From contig CALPYF020000008.1 in the NCBI GenBank assembly GCA_943327755.2, positions 66,799-130,798 of the forward strand: DNA of 64,000 nt, written 5' to 3'. Positions 54,538-64,000 of this stretch are shown piece by piece. Numbering within the stretch: the stretch's first letter is position 1; each line of letters opens with the position of its first letter. The notes under the pieces were generated by a model, which did no database searches, had not been told where the DNA came from, and saw only the letters and a list, made by a program, of their open reading frames with translations. A program made the position numbers and the translations under genes. The DNA is from Deinococcus hopiensis KR-140. Its GTDB lineage: Bacteria; Deinococcota; Deinococci; Deinococcales; Deinococcaceae.

Positions 54538-55521
54538 TCAGCCGACCTTGATGCGCGGATCAACGACCGCGAGGAGAATGTCGCCCAGGGCGTTGCCGAT
54601 TACGAGCAGGACGGTGGTGATCACGGTGAAGCCGGCAATCAGGTACAGGTCCTGGGCGTTCAGGGCATCGAGGATCATCGGGGTGATGCCGGGGTAGGCG
54701 AACACGACCTCGATGAAGCCAGCACCAGCCACAGCACTTGGCAGCAAACTACCGACATTGGCTACGATCGGCAGAATCGCATTCCGGAAGGTGTGCTTCC
54801 AGATGGCGGTGCGTTCGGTGACGCCCTTGGCGCGCGCCGTGCGAATGTAGTCCGAGCGCATCACTTCCAGCATCTGGCCCCGGATCACGCGGGTCAGTCC
54901 CGCAGCGTCGCTGACCGCGAGGATGACAGCAGGAATAATGAGGTGTTTGGTGACGTCGAAGAACTTCTGGACAGCCGTCATGCTGTCAAAGTCATTGCTG
55001 GTCATGCCGTTGATCGGAATATCCAGGCCCGTCTTGGTACGCAACTGCAGGATGAAGTAGATGACGATCAGGGCCAGGAAGAAGCTGGGGAATCCGAGCA
55101 GGAAGTACAGGAAGACGTTGACGGCCTTGTCACCCAAAGAGTTCTGCCGGACGGCGCCAAACACCCCAAGCGGTATGGCGATCAGATAGAAGAGCACGGT
55201 GTACAACAAAACGAGGTACATCGAGTTGGCGACACGCGGCTTGATGACGTCCAGTACGGGCTGCTGATACGAAAAGGACAGGCCCAGATCAAAATGGAAG
55301 AGCATGTTGCGCATCCACAGGAAGTACTGCTCGATGGGATGGCGGTCCAGACCGAAATTACGTTGTAGCGCAGCCAACTGCTCCGGGCTGATGTTCGGGT
55401 TGAGCTTGGCCGGCGTCAGGAAGTCGCCGGGGGCCAGCTGGATCACGAAGAAGATCAGGATGCTGGCCAGCAGCAGGGTGGGGATGGACTGCACCAGTCG
55501 GCGCAGGAGGAATGGGATCAT
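54538..55521 (-). CDS. dppB: Peptide ABC transporter permease (DppB type)
   Basis: A 327-residue permease with six helices: an N-terminal LLRRLVQSIPTLLLASILIFF, the conserved loop RTARAKGVTERTAIWKHTFRNA, and the C-terminal GDILLAVVDPRIKVG. Codon use is visibly richer in A/T third positions than in neighbouring genes such as tctA. Confidence 0.94.
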   Translation of the reverse strand: MIPFLLRRLVQSIPTLLLASILIFFVIQLAPGDFLTPAKLNPNISPEQLAALQRNFGLDRHPIEQYFLWMRNMLFHFDLGLSFSYQQPVLDVIKPRVANSMYLVLLYTVLFYLIAIPLGVFGAVRQNSLGDKAVNVFLYFLLGFPSFFLALIVIYFILQLRTKTGLDIPINGMTSNDFDSMTAVQKFFDVTKHLIIPAVILAVSDAAGLTRVIRGQMLEVMRSDYIRTARAKGVTERTAIWKHTFRNAILPIVANVGSLLPSAVAGAGFIEVVFAYPGITPMILDALNAQDLYLIAGFTVITTVLLVIGNALGDILLAVVDPRIKVG

Positions 55522-55585
55522 GCGGGCTCTCCGGGGGCGTCATGGGTGTGGGGGGCAGTCCGCGCGGGCGGACCACCCCCCGTGG

Positions 55586-55601
55586 GAGCAGCGTGCTGCT
55601 C
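55586..55601 (-). other. Intercistronic hairpin between dppA and dppB
   Basis: GAGCAGC / GCTGCTC perfect 7-bp arms just after the dppA stop. It probably helps keep the binding protein in excess over the permeases. Confidence 0.5.
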
Positions 55602-55608
55602 TGGTCGC

Positions 55609-57375
55609 TTACTTGATGAAGGTCAGGGCGTTGAGACGCTGGCCGTAGTAGGCGTTCATCAGGTTGGCCGGGAATTCGCCGCCCAGACGCTCATTGAAGG
55701 CCACGTGGAAGTTGCCGCCGACGAGGTAGATGACAGGCTGCAGTTCGCCTTCAGCCTTCATCAGCTGGCCGCCGATGGCGCGGCGCTTGGCGTCGTTCAG
55801 CTCGGAGTCGCCTTGGTAGTACAGCTTGGTCATCAGCTGTTCCTGGCTGGTGGCGCACTTGCCGTCGGTGGGGTTGTTGTAGGAGTGCAGGTTGGTGCCG
55901 CAGGGCACGACGTTGCTGCCGAAGCTCCAGATGTTGCTGCCGCCGGAGAGGCCCAGCAGGATGGCGTCGAAGGGACGGTTCTCGCCCTTGGAGGTCAGCT
56001 GGCTGACCAGGGTGTTGAAGTCGATGGGGGTGAAGTTGACCTTCACGCCGACCTTCTTGGCTTCGTCGGCGAAGATGCGGCCGAGCTGCTCGCGGACGGT
56101 GTTGCCCGCGTTGGTGCTCAGGTTGAATTCCAGCACCTTGCCGCTCTTGTCGACCAGGTAGCCCTGGGCGTTCTTCTTGGTGTAGCCGATCTGCGCGAGC
56201 AGCTTGCTGGCCTGCGCGAGGTCGTACTTGTACTGGGGGGCGCCGGCGGCGAGGCCTGCGTCGATCTGCTGCTTGAAGATGGGGTAGGTGCTGAAGTACG
56301 TCTCGCTGCCCAGGCCGCCCAGGGCGAGCTGAACCATGGCCTGACGGTTGGCGATGTGGCTCATGGCGCGGCGGAAACGCACGTCGCGGAAGAGCTTCTG
56401 CTTGGCGGGGTCGCCCGCCTTGTTCCAGTTGAAGGTGATCCACTGGCTGGTGGCCTGGGGGCTGACGTTGGCCTTCAGGAAGGCCTTGAGGCTGCCGTTG
56501 TCGATGGCCTTCTTGGTCTGGGCCAGGTCGTCGGCGTTGCGCATGCCGACCGTGTCGATCTGACCGGCCAGGAAGGCGGCGAGGGACGCGTTGGCATCAG
56601 CGACGATACGCACGGACATGGTGTTCAGGTAGGGCAGTTCCTGACCGCGGCTGTCCTTGTTCCAGTCGCCCCAGTTGGGGTTCTTCTTGAAGACAGTGCG
56701 CTCACCGGCGCGGTAGGAGTCAACAATCCACGTGCCTGCACCAATGATCTGGCTGGCGGGCGTAGCGAGGCCCCACATCTTCTTGACAGCGTCGGCGCCG
56801 CCTTCACGGTAGGCCTTGCCGAACACGTGGTCAGGCCAGGGAGCGTAGCTCATGATGCTCAGGGCGCTGGCGCTGGGCTGGGGGAAGTCGAACTGCAGGG
56901 TGTAGTTGTCAAGCTTCTTGACCGTGATGGGCTTGCCCACTAGGAAGAAGGTGTCGTAGCTGTTGCTGCCGACCTTGTCGTCGGTGTGGATCTTCCAGGT
57001 GGTAACCCAGTCGTCGGCGGTGATGGCCTGCCCATCGCTGAACTTCATGCCCTGGCGGATCTTGACCACGAACCGCTTGTTGTTGTTGCTGACCACGGGG
57101 GCGCCGGCAGCCATGTAGGGGATGAACTCGTCGTTGCGGGGATCCTGGGTGAACAGACCAGTACCAGACTCCATGCGGTCCGGGATGCTGTCCGCTTCGG
57201 AGCTGGTGAAGGGGTTCATGGTCTTGAAGTCGCTGATGGCGGACAGGCGCAGTTCGCCACCGCGTTTGTTCCCGGTGTTCTGATCAGCGGTCCAGGCAGA
57301 GGGCCAGACGAACGCGCTCTGAGCGGCGGCGGTGCCGACCGTCAGGGCCAGGGCAAGAGTCAGGGCTTTTTTCAT
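55609..57375 (-). CDS. dppA: Peptide ABC transporter substrate-binding protein
   Basis: A 588-residue extracytoplasmic binding protein (SBP family 5): signal peptide MKKALTLALALTVGTAAAQ, then GGELRLSAISDFKTMNPFT and KIRQGMKFSDGQAITADDWVTTW, which are SBP_bac_5 signatures. ATG 57375 with GGAGG five bases upstream. Probably binds peptides. The promoter with an overlapping palindrome is at 57466-57494. Confidence 0.94.
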   Translation of the reverse strand: MKKALTLALALTVGTAAAQSAFVWPSAWTADQNTGNKRGGELRLSAISDFKTMNPFTSSEADSIPDRMESGTGLFTQDPRNDEFIPYMAAGAPVVSNNNKRFVVKIRQGMKFSDGQAITADDWVTTWKIHTDDKVGSNSYDTFFLVGKPITVKKLDNYTLQFDFPQPSASALSIMSYAPWPDHVFGKAYREGGADAVKKMWGLATPASQIIGAGTWIVDSYRAGERTVFKKNPNWGDWNKDSRGQELPYLNTMSVRIVADANASLAAFLAGQIDTVGMRNADDLAQTKKAIDNGSLKAFLKANVSPQATSQWITFNWNKAGDPAKQKLFRDVRFRRAMSHIANRQAMVQLALGGLGSETYFSTYPIFKQQIDAGLAAGAPQYKYDLAQASKLLAQIGYTKKNAQGYLVDKSGKVLEFNLSTNAGNTVREQLGRIFADEAKKVGVKVNFTPIDFNTLVSQLTSKGENRPFDAILLGLSGGSNIWSFGSNVVPCGTNLHSYNNPTDGKCATSQEQLMTKLYYQGDSELNDAKRRAIGGQLMKAEGELQPVIYLVGGNFHVAFNERLGGEFPANLMNAYYGQRLNALTFIK

Positions 57376-57465
57376 GGGGTCCTCCAGGGTGCGTGAAAGG
57401 AAATACGACAAGTTCCGGCGCGCAGCCGGGTGACTTGGTTCCAGATTTCGTTTTCCAGCGAGCTC

Positions 57466-57494
57466 AATATATGGATTGACTTAGCCTAGGTCAA
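57466..57494 (-). promoter_or_regulatory. dppA promoter with overlapping operator palindrome
   Basis: On the minus strand TTGACC (57489-57494), a 17-bp spacer and TATATT (57466-57471) form an excellent sigma-70-type promoter. TTGACTTAGCCTAGGTCAA (57476-57494) is a 19-bp near-palindrome overlapping its -35. Confidence 0.75.
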
Positions 57495-57643
57495 GATTGT
57501 CAGATCATTCTCATGAATCAGGAGCGCATAAGTATCCTAAGGCTTACATTTGACACTGTTCTGCGCGCAGATCAAGGCAGACGACAGGAGAAGTACCGCT
57601 CAAATAAAGGGACATTTGCCACATTTCATAACTAGGCATGCAC

Positions 57644-57682
57644 ATGAAGCGTGCCGTTCCGAAACAGAACGACACGCTTCAT
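57644..57682. terminator. Long hairpin downstream of secG
   Basis: A 16-bp stem with one mismatch: ATGAAGCGTG-x-CGTTC (57644-57659) pairs with 57667-57682. It may terminate the leftward secG transcript. No T-run. Confidence 0.6.
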
Positions 57683-57788
57683 CTAGAAACTGGTGCCAGA
57701 CCAGGAATTTTCCCCAGGGATAAGACTTTTCTCTTGCCGTTACGGGACACGCCTCCCGGATGTCAAAGGACCCCGGGTAAGGCGATGT

Positions 57789-58013
57789 TCAGCGTGAAAC
57801 GAGGTTGATCAGCAGGGCCAGAAGCATGAAGAAGCCACCCAGCACGCTGGTGATGCGGATGAGGCCGCCCTCGACTCCACGGCCGCCCAGCAGCGATCCG
57901 CCGGAAGCCATGCTGGCCGACAACCCTGCCTGCTTGGGCACCTGCAGGAGCACGAAGAAGATCAGGCCCACGCAGACCAGAGCGAACAGCACGATGAACA
58001 GGGTCAGAATCAT
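57789..58013 (-). CDS. secG: Protein-export membrane protein SecG
   Basis: A 74-residue SecG: two membrane helices (ILTLFIVLFALVCVGLIFFVLLQ and ITSVLGGFFMLLALLINLV) around the conserved cytoplasmic loop ASGGSLLGGRGVEGGL. It is the small subunit of the SecYEG translocon. Length normal. Confidence 0.95.
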   Translation of the reverse strand: MILTLFIVLFALVCVGLIFFVLLQVPKQAGLSASMASGGSLLGGRGVEGGLIRITSVLGGFFMLLALLINLVSR

Positions 58014-58112
58014 GAAAACCTCTCTTGAACGTCCGGCCCGCGCTGCATACCTGTATATTCATGCAGGGGTTCTTCCGGCGCCGGGGTATTGTAGCGCGTC
58101 TGCCCCGTTCTG

Positions 58113-58637
58113 TCAGCGGCCCCTCACCTTGCGGTAGCCCTTGCGCAGGCCGTGATCCGGCCGCACACCGTCGGCAATGAGGTGCAGCCACTGACTCAGG
58201 TAGTACCCCAGCAGCAGCGGCAGGACGACCTTCCAGGCAATGGGCTGCGGAATGACCGGGAGTGGCACGTCCGGCGCGACGAACCGGATCAGCCCCACGA
58301 CCAGCGCGACGATCAGGGCCACATACAGCAGGCGGGTCAACGGGCCGATCAGCCAGCTGTGAGACCATCCCCGGTGACTGAACACCATGCCGTAGGGCAC
58401 CCACAGCACGCCCAGCACCCCCCAGTGCCGCTTGCTGTCCACCTTGCCCTCGGCCAGGTCGAGATCCGGAGACAGCAGGAACGTCCCGGCGGCGTACGCC
58501 AGCGTGAAGTTCAGCGCCTGCGCCGGAGTGACGACCAGCAGATCCTGGCGGGTCGCGTACAGGGCGGCGGCGGCGAGCACGCTGTACGCGCCGATGTTGA
58601 TGAGGTTGTGAACACGTCCACTCGGCACGGGCGCCAT
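58113..58637 (-). CDS. DUF2227-type putative metal-binding membrane protein
   Basis: A 174-residue protein with three or four hydrophobic helices and the family residues SPDLDL, RHWGVLGVLWVPYGMVFSHRGWSHS and WLHLIADGVRPDH. His/Asp pairs suggest a metal site. Function unknown. It is divergent from the subtilase gene. Confidence 0.82.
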   Translation of the reverse strand: MAPVPSGRVHNLINIGAYSVLAAAALYATRQDLLVVTPAQALNFTLAYAAGTFLLSPDLDLAEGKVDSKRHWGVLGVLWVPYGMVFSHRGWSHSWLIGPLTRLLYVALIVALVVGLIRFVAPDVPLPVIPQPIAWKVVLPLLLGYYLSQWLHLIADGVRPDHGLRKGYRKVRGR

Positions 58638-58701
58638 TGTGCCACCCCTGCCTCATGCACTTCATGTGCGGTCAGCTTTCTTGCGGCATGCTGTGGCGAC
58701 C

Positions 58702-60777
58702 ATGACACACCTGTACCGCGCCGCCGGGCTCGTGGCCGCCGCCCTCGCCCTCTCTGCCTGTGATCAGCTGCGCTCTGGTTCGGGTGCCAGCTCGACCACT
58801 CTGCAAGACCGCACGCTCGGTCTGGGTCTGAGCACCCAGCAGACGGTCAACGTGCCGTTCACCGGTTCGTGGCGCGTCACGGACTTTCCCTCCTGGCTGA
58901 GCGTGTCCCAGCAGGCCGGAACGGGCGCCGTGACCTTCACGCTGCGCGCTGACCGGCAGTCGGTCACGCCGCTCGGCGCCGACCAGCCCACACTGAGCGG
59001 CGTGATCAAGGTCAGCTGGACGTCCGGCGAGAGCAAGGCCGCCCAGAGCGGCACGGCGGCCTGGACGGTCAGTGCGCAGCAGTTCGAACTGAGTGGGCGC
59101 GCGGCGCAGCCCGCCCAGGTCAGCGGCGCGGATCTGGTCACGTCCAGCAGGCTCGCGGCACAGTCCACCGTGGCGGCTCCGGCACGCGGGGTCATCGTGA
59201 AGTACCGCGCGGGTGTGCAGGCGCAGGCTGCGGGCGGTACCAACCGCGCCGTGACGCTGGGCGCGCAGCGGCTGGCCGGTGCAGGCCTGACCGTCACGCG
59301 CCGCGCCGCGGTGGGAGAACGCAGCGCCGCACTGGACGTGCAGGACGTCCCGGCCGCCCTGGCCGCGCTGCGGGCCGATCCGAACGTGGAGTACGCGGTG
59401 CCCAACGTGATCCTGCGCGCGCAGGCGGGCACGGCGCAGCCGGTCACCCCCACGGATCAGTTCGCGCCCCTCCAGTGGGCCTACCCGCTGCTGGGGTACG
59501 GCGCAGTCTGGCGGGACATGGAGGCCGGCGCGTACACGAAGGCCGTCACGGTGGCCGTCGTGGACAGCGGCGTGCGGTTCGACCATCCCGATCTGCAGGG
59601 ACAGCTGTGGCAGCCGGGTGAGGGACCCCTGGACGTCCTGACGGACGTCAACAACGGGGACGGCGACGGGGCCGACCCCGATCCGACAGATCCGGCCACG
59701 CCGGGCCGTACCGGCGGCAGCCACGGCACACACGTGAGCGGGATCATCGCGGCCCGCTGGGGCACCAACAGCGGCGTGTGCGCCGGGTGCAGCCCGAGCG
59801 GTGTGGTGGGCGCCACGTACAAGGCGAACGTGAAGGTGCTGCCGGTGCGCGTGATCGACGCCAGTGGGAGTGCCACGAGCGAGGACGTGGCGCTGGGCAT
59901 CCGGTACGCGGCGGGCCTGCCGGTCGTGATCGGCGGGACGACCTACCGCACGCCGCACGCCGCGCAGGTCATCAACCTGAGTCTGGGCGGCGCGGTCAGC
60001 GCCGACGAAGCCAGGCCCATGTGCGAGGCAATCGCGGACGCCCGCACGGCCGGCGCGCTGGTCATTGCCGCCGCCGGGAACGGATACGGCACGGTGCCCT
60101 ACTACCCGGCGGCGTGTGACGGAGCGGTCTCTGTCGCCAGCGTGACGCTGTCCGGGGCGAGTGCGCCCATGCACTCGCCGTTCAGCAACGTGTACCCGCA
60201 GGTGCAGCTGGCCGCCCCGGGCGGGGCCGATCCCTACAGCGGCGCGAAGTTCAACGGCGGCACCTTCAACGGCGCGGCCTTCCCGGACATGATCCTGTCC
60301 ACCAGCTGGGACTACGGCAAGAACGCCCCCAATTACGAGGCGGAGGTCGGCACCAGTCAGGCCAGTCCGCAGGTGGCGGCCCTGGCGGCCCTGCTGCTGA
60401 GCAAGGGCGTCACGACCGGCGCCGACGACACCCTGAAACGCCTGCGGGACACGGCCACCGATCTGGGTACGGCCGGTCGTGACGAGCAGTTCGGTTTCGG
60501 CATGATCAATGCGGCGGCCGCCCTGAACGCTCCGGCGGTGAGCAGCGGCTTCGGCCTGCGGGTGCAGAGCAGCCGGGGGCTGAGTTTCCAGCCGAAGCTC
60601 GACAGCACCGGCGCTTTCCGCGCCTACCTGGGTGACGGGACCTACCGGGTCACGGCGGGCGCCGACACGAACGGCAACGGCGTGTACGGCGAGAGCGGCG
60701 AGGCCAGCGACGAGCGCAGCGCCGCCCTGACCGAGGCCACGCCGAAGGTCGACCTGGGAACCCTGACACCCCGCTGA
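58702..60777 (+). CDS. S8-family serine peptidase (subtilase), lipoprotein
   Basis: A 691-residue exported subtilase. Lipobox LSAC follows the signal peptide. An N-terminal prodomain-like region comes next, then the peptidase domain with catalytic D288 (VAVVDSGVRFDH), H341 (GSHGTHVSG) and S552 (GTSQASP). The C-terminal ~60 residues are extra (GADTNGNGVYGESGEASDE, a possible calcium-binding turn). ATG 58702 is chosen; a longer frame upstream would overlap the divergent promoter. Likely digests external proteins. Confidence 0.93.
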   Translation: MTHLYRAAGLVAAALALSACDQLRSGSGASSTTLQDRTLGLGLSTQQTVNVPFTGSWRVTDFPSWLSVSQQAGTGAVTFTLRADRQSVTPLGADQPTLSGVIKVSWTSGESKAAQSGTAAWTVSAQQFELSGRAAQPAQVSGADLVTSSRLAAQSTVAAPARGVIVKYRAGVQAQAAGGTNRAVTLGAQRLAGAGLTVTRRAAVGERSAALDVQDVPAALAALRADPNVEYAVPNVILRAQAGTAQPVTPTDQFAPLQWAYPLLGYGAVWRDMEAGAYTKAVTVAVVDSGVRFDHPDLQGQLWQPGEGPLDVLTDVNNGDGDGADPDPTDPATPGRTGGSHGTHVSGIIAARWGTNSGVCAGCSPSGVVGATYKANVKVLPVRVIDASGSATSEDVALGIRYAAGLPVVIGGTTYRTPHAAQVINLSLGGAVSADEARPMCEAIADARTAGALVIAAAGNGYGTVPYYPAACDGAVSVASVTLSGASAPMHSPFSNVYPQVQLAAPGGADPYSGAKFNGGTFNGAAFPDMILSTSWDYGKNAPNYEAEVGTSQASPQVAALAALLLSKGVTTGADDTLKRLRDTATDLGTAGRDEQFGFGMINAAAALNAPAVSSGFGLRVQSSRGLSFQPKLDSTGAFRAYLGDGTYRVTAGADTNGNGVYGESGEASDERSAALTEATPKVDLGTLTPR

Positions 60778-60786
60778 GCGCCGTGC

Positions 60787-60823
60787 GTGCGGGGCACTGG
60801 GGCGCGACCTCAGTGCCCCGCAC
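60787..60823. terminator. Bidirectional terminator hairpin
   Basis: Perfect 13-bp arms GTGCGGGGCACTG (60787-60799) and its complement (60811-60823), between the convergent subtilase and acuI-like genes. Confidence 0.75.
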
Positions 60824-60896
60824 ACATTCACCGACCACCAGAAATCCTGGCGTGTAGAGCCAGGCGCAGGGCAACGCACCGGGGCGTCCCTTCCGG

Positions 60897-61898
<1,002 letters not shown>

Positions 61899-62202
61899 GC
61901 GGGGTGCCTCCTGTGGGTGTGGTGGGGCCAGCGTACCGCCCGCGCCCACGTTCCGGCACGGGTGACGGCCTGTGCAATGGGACAGTCGTCCCGGCGCCCA
62001 GTGGGGTGTGTTATCCTCGCAACTGCTATGGAGCCTCCCAGTTCCGGCTCACGTACCGCGCCCGGAGAACACCGCCCGAGGGCGGCGTTTTTGCCGTGGC
62101 ACACAACCGACGGTCACCGACGCACCCGCCTGAACGATCCGGCGGGGCGGGCAGCTTGCGCCTTGCGGATGACCCTGACGCGACCCTGGAGCGCGTCCCT
62201 AC
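61899..62202 (+). promoter_or_regulatory. Leader region of the CNNM/CBS gene with terminator-like hairpin
   Basis: A 304-bp gap. TATCCT (62012-62017) is a possible -10. A CCGCC-CGAG-GGCGG hairpin followed by five T (62072-62092) lies 110 bp before the ATG, so a short transcript or attenuator is possible. No known riboswitch consensus was recognised. Confidence 0.4.
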
Positions 62203-63537
62203 ATGAATGACCTGCTTGGTATCGTCGCCCTGTTCTTCCTGGTGCTCATGAACGGTTTCTTCGTCGCGGCGGAGTTCGCGCTGGTCAGCGTGCGCCGCAC
62301 CCGCATCGACCAGCTGGCCGAGGAAGGCAACGCCACCGCCCGCGCCACGCAGCGCGCGCTACAGAACCTCGACCTGTACATCGCCGCCACGCAGCTCGGC
62401 ATCACCATGGCCAGCCTCGCGATCGGCTTCGTGGCCGAGCCCGCCATCGAGCACCTGATTCACCCGCTGTTCCCCGAGGGGCGCTTCAGCGAGTCGCAGA
62501 TCACGGCCATCTCCTTCGGGGTGGCGTTCGCGATCAGCACGATCCTGCACATCGTGTTCGGGGAACTCGCGCCGAAAAGCTGGGCGTTGCAGCGCAGCGA
62601 GCAGGTCAGTCTGGTCGTCATCCGGCCCCTGCTGATCTTCACGGCGATCTTCAAGTGGGCCATCAAGGGCCTGAACGCGCTGGGCAACGGCGTGGTGCGG
62701 CTGTTCGGCCTGCGCGGCGTCGCCGGGCATCACACGGCCTACTCGGAAGAGGAGATCCGCATGATCGTCAGCGCGTCGAGCCAGGAGGGCGTGCTGGAGG
62801 ACGACGAGAAGGAACTCGTGTACAACGTGTTCGACCTCTCGGACACGACCGTGCGTGAGGTCATGACGCCCCGCATCGACATGGTCCTCGTGGACGGGGC
62901 CGCGCCGCTGCGCCGCCTGCTCGACCTGAACGCCGAACACGGCTACTCGCGCGTGCCGGTCTTCCAGGACACCCCGGACAACATCGTGGGCATCGTGCAC
63001 ACCGGCGACATGCTCGCGCACCTCGACAGCCTGGATCACACCCTGATCGCGGACGTGATGCGCCCGGTGTACTTCGTGCCCGAGGGCATGAAGATCAAGG
63101 ATCTGCTCGCCAAGATGCGCGACAAGAAGAGCCACATGAGCATCGTCGTGGACGAGTTCGGCGGCACGGCGGGTCTGGTCACGCTGGAGGACGCCCTGGA
63201 GGAGATCGTGGGCGAGATCTACGACGAGACCGACGACGAGGAAGTCTCGATGATCGAGGTGATCGGCGAGGGCGTGTACCTGATGGACGCCAGCCTGACA
63301 GTCGGCGAGGTCGAGGAGCGGCTCGGGGCGAACATAGAGGACGGCGAGGGAGAATTTGATACCCTGAGCGGCTTCATGACCAGCCACTTCGGGGACATCC
63401 CGGAGCCGGGGCAGAACTTCACCCACAACGGCTGGGCCTTCACCGTCGAGGACGCCGACCAGCGCCGCGTGACCCGCGTGCGCGTGGAACGCGCCCCGCA
63501 GGTGAACGAGCTGGAGACCGAGGACACCCATGAGTAA
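62203..63537 (+). CDS. CNNM/DUF21-CBS-CorC membrane protein (hemolysin C/CorB-like)
   Basis: A 444-residue protein: an N-terminal CNNM (DUF21) membrane domain with 3-4 helices (IVALFFLVLMNGFFVAAEFALVSV), a pair of CBS domains (TPRIDMVLVDGAAPLRRLLD; DVMRPVYFVPEGMKIKDLL) and a C-terminal CorC_HlyC domain (VDEFGGTAGLVTLEDALEEIVGEI). Homologues export magnesium, with ATP sensed by the CBS pair. Start ATG 62203 with GGAG about 11 bases upstream. It overlaps cdd by 8 bp. Confidence 0.94.
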   Translation: MNDLLGIVALFFLVLMNGFFVAAEFALVSVRRTRIDQLAEEGNATARATQRALQNLDLYIAATQLGITMASLAIGFVAEPAIEHLIHPLFPEGRFSESQITAISFGVAFAISTILHIVFGELAPKSWALQRSEQVSLVVIRPLLIFTAIFKWAIKGLNALGNGVVRLFGLRGVAGHHTAYSEEEIRMIVSASSQEGVLEDDEKELVYNVFDLSDTTVREVMTPRIDMVLVDGAAPLRRLLDLNAEHGYSRVPVFQDTPDNIVGIVHTGDMLAHLDSLDHTLIADVMRPVYFVPEGMKIKDLLAKMRDKKSHMSIVVDEFGGTAGLVTLEDALEEIVGEIYDETDDEEVSMIEVIGEGVYLMDASLTVGEVEERLGANIEDGEGEFDTLSGFMTSHFGDIPEPGQNFTHNGWAFTVEDADQRRVTRVRVERAPQVNELETEDTHE

Positions 63538-63973
63538 CGCCAACGCACTGAACCTGACCCCCGACCCCCAGCTGCTCGAGGGCGCGAAAGCCGCCTTCCG
63601 GCAGGCGTACGCGCCGTACAGCAAGTTCCACGTGGGCTCGGCGCTGCGCACCCGTGACGGCCGCGTGTTCTTCGGCGCGAACGTCGAGAACGCCAGCTAC
63701 GGCCTGGGCCGCTGCGCCGAGCAGAGCGCCGTGCAGGCCATGGCCACCGCCGGCGAGCGCGACTTCACCGACATCGTCGTGTACTCCGAGGCGACCCCGC
63801 CCGCCAGCCCGTGCGGCGCGTGCCGGCAGGTGCTGTACGAGTTCGCGCCGGACGCCCGCGTGGTGTGCGTGAACCAGCACGGCGACATCGTCAGCGGGTA
63901 CGTCCGTGACTTCCTGCCCCATGGCTTCCGCCTAGAGCAGCGCGACGACGGGCACGATGTCGGCACGGAGTAA
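63530..63973 (+). CDS. cdd: Cytidine deaminase
   Basis: A 147-residue zinc-dependent deaminase converting cytidine and deoxycytidine to uridine forms. The zinc and proton-shuttle motif is CAEQSAVQAM and PCGACRQVL (three Cys), with NVENASYGLG before it. The last ~15 residues (RDDGHDVGTE) are an extra tail. It is coupled to the CNNM gene by an 8-bp overlap, an arrangement without an obvious functional link. The remaining 27 bases of the window hold nothing recognisable. Confidence 0.96.
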   Translation: MSNANALNLTPDPQLLEGAKAAFRQAYAPYSKFHVGSALRTRDGRVFFGANVENASYGLGRCAEQSAVQAMATAGERDFTDIVVYSEATPPASPCGACRQVLYEFAPDARVVCVNQHGDIVSGYVRDFLPHGFRLEQRDDGHDVGTE

Positions 63974-64000
63974 GGACTGACGGAGGCAGGGCGCCGGGGG

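Larger units (their letters stand above)
57376..57788. other. A/T-rich intergenic region with dppA promoter and long hairpin
   Basis: A 413-bp gap of clearly lower GC than the surroundings. It contains the dppA promoter/operator and a 39-bp hairpin (57644-57682). No gene is supported. A 40-codon frame at 57513-57635 lacks codon bias. Confidence 0.6.

Noticed and set aside
57513..57635. 40-codon frame in the gap upstream of dppA
   Set aside because: A/T-rich third positions, no ribosome site, and it lies in a regulatory region.
62028..62210. 60-codon frame upstream of the CNNM gene starting at ATG 62028
   Set aside because: It includes a terminator-like hairpin with a T-run, has no codon bias and overlaps the real start; more likely noncoding leader.

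Overview
The window is GC-rich chromosomal DNA from a Deinococcus-type bacterium. Four things support this: the product repertoire (a CrtLm-like lycopene cyclase, RecG with a long N-terminal extension, a desiccation-type ferritin-like protein, an intact hut pathway); strong G/C bias at third codon positions; frequent GTG and TTG starts; and many genes whose start codon lies only 6-7 nt after a TANNNT-type -10 box, with no leader. That leaderless layout is well known in Deinococcus. No rRNA, tRNA, CRISPR array, prophage or complete insertion sequence was seen.

Layout. 1-9.8 kb: end of an Fe-S protein gene, a MoxR ATPase/metallopeptidase-VWA pair, two Nudix genes flanking an LRV-repeat protein, a radical SAM gene, and the khpA-rimM-trmD translation operon. 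9.8-16.7 kb: a LON-domain protein, recG, two HAD proteins, a HIT protein, a ferritin-like protein, and a compact four-gene unit made of a PadR regulator and three paralogous four-helix membrane proteins. 16.7-30.5 kb: sdaAA, a histidine phosphatase gene broken by one stop codon, the operon hutU-(secreted protein)-hutG-hutI plus hutH, a TetR/glycosyltransferase pair, an IclR regulator, a TPR-GGDEF-EAL protein, and sdaAB. 30.5-44.6 kb: a lycopene cyclase abutting a MITE-like element, small lipoproteins and hydrolases, a CitA/CitB-type two-component system divergent from tctCBA, a BTAD/AAA regulator, and a DJ-1/monooxygenase pair. 44.6-64 kb: metH-metF under a SAM riboswitch, a DUF4139 protein, a dppABC + dppDF peptide importer, secG, a subtilase, an acuI-like reductase, a CNNM/CBS transporter and cdd.

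How the parts work together. Histidine degradation (hutH, U, I, G) is probably controlled by the IclR protein: a 19-bp palindrome, TTTCCGG-N5-CCGGAAW, occurs both upstream of hutU and upstream of iclR. Tricarboxylate uptake (tctCBA) is probably controlled by the adjacent sensor/regulator pair, with repeated ATTGCGT boxes in the shared intergenic region. metH-metF is controlled by SAM through an S-box leader ending in a terminator hairpin. The dpp genes have two promoters, one overlapping a long palindrome.

Most unusual items: the PadR plus three-paralogue membrane unit; small intergenic-type palindromic repeats that have entered metH in frame and form its C-terminal tail; the shared hut/iclR operator; the MITE-like element next to the cyclase; and a recent nonsense mutation in the phosphatase gene.
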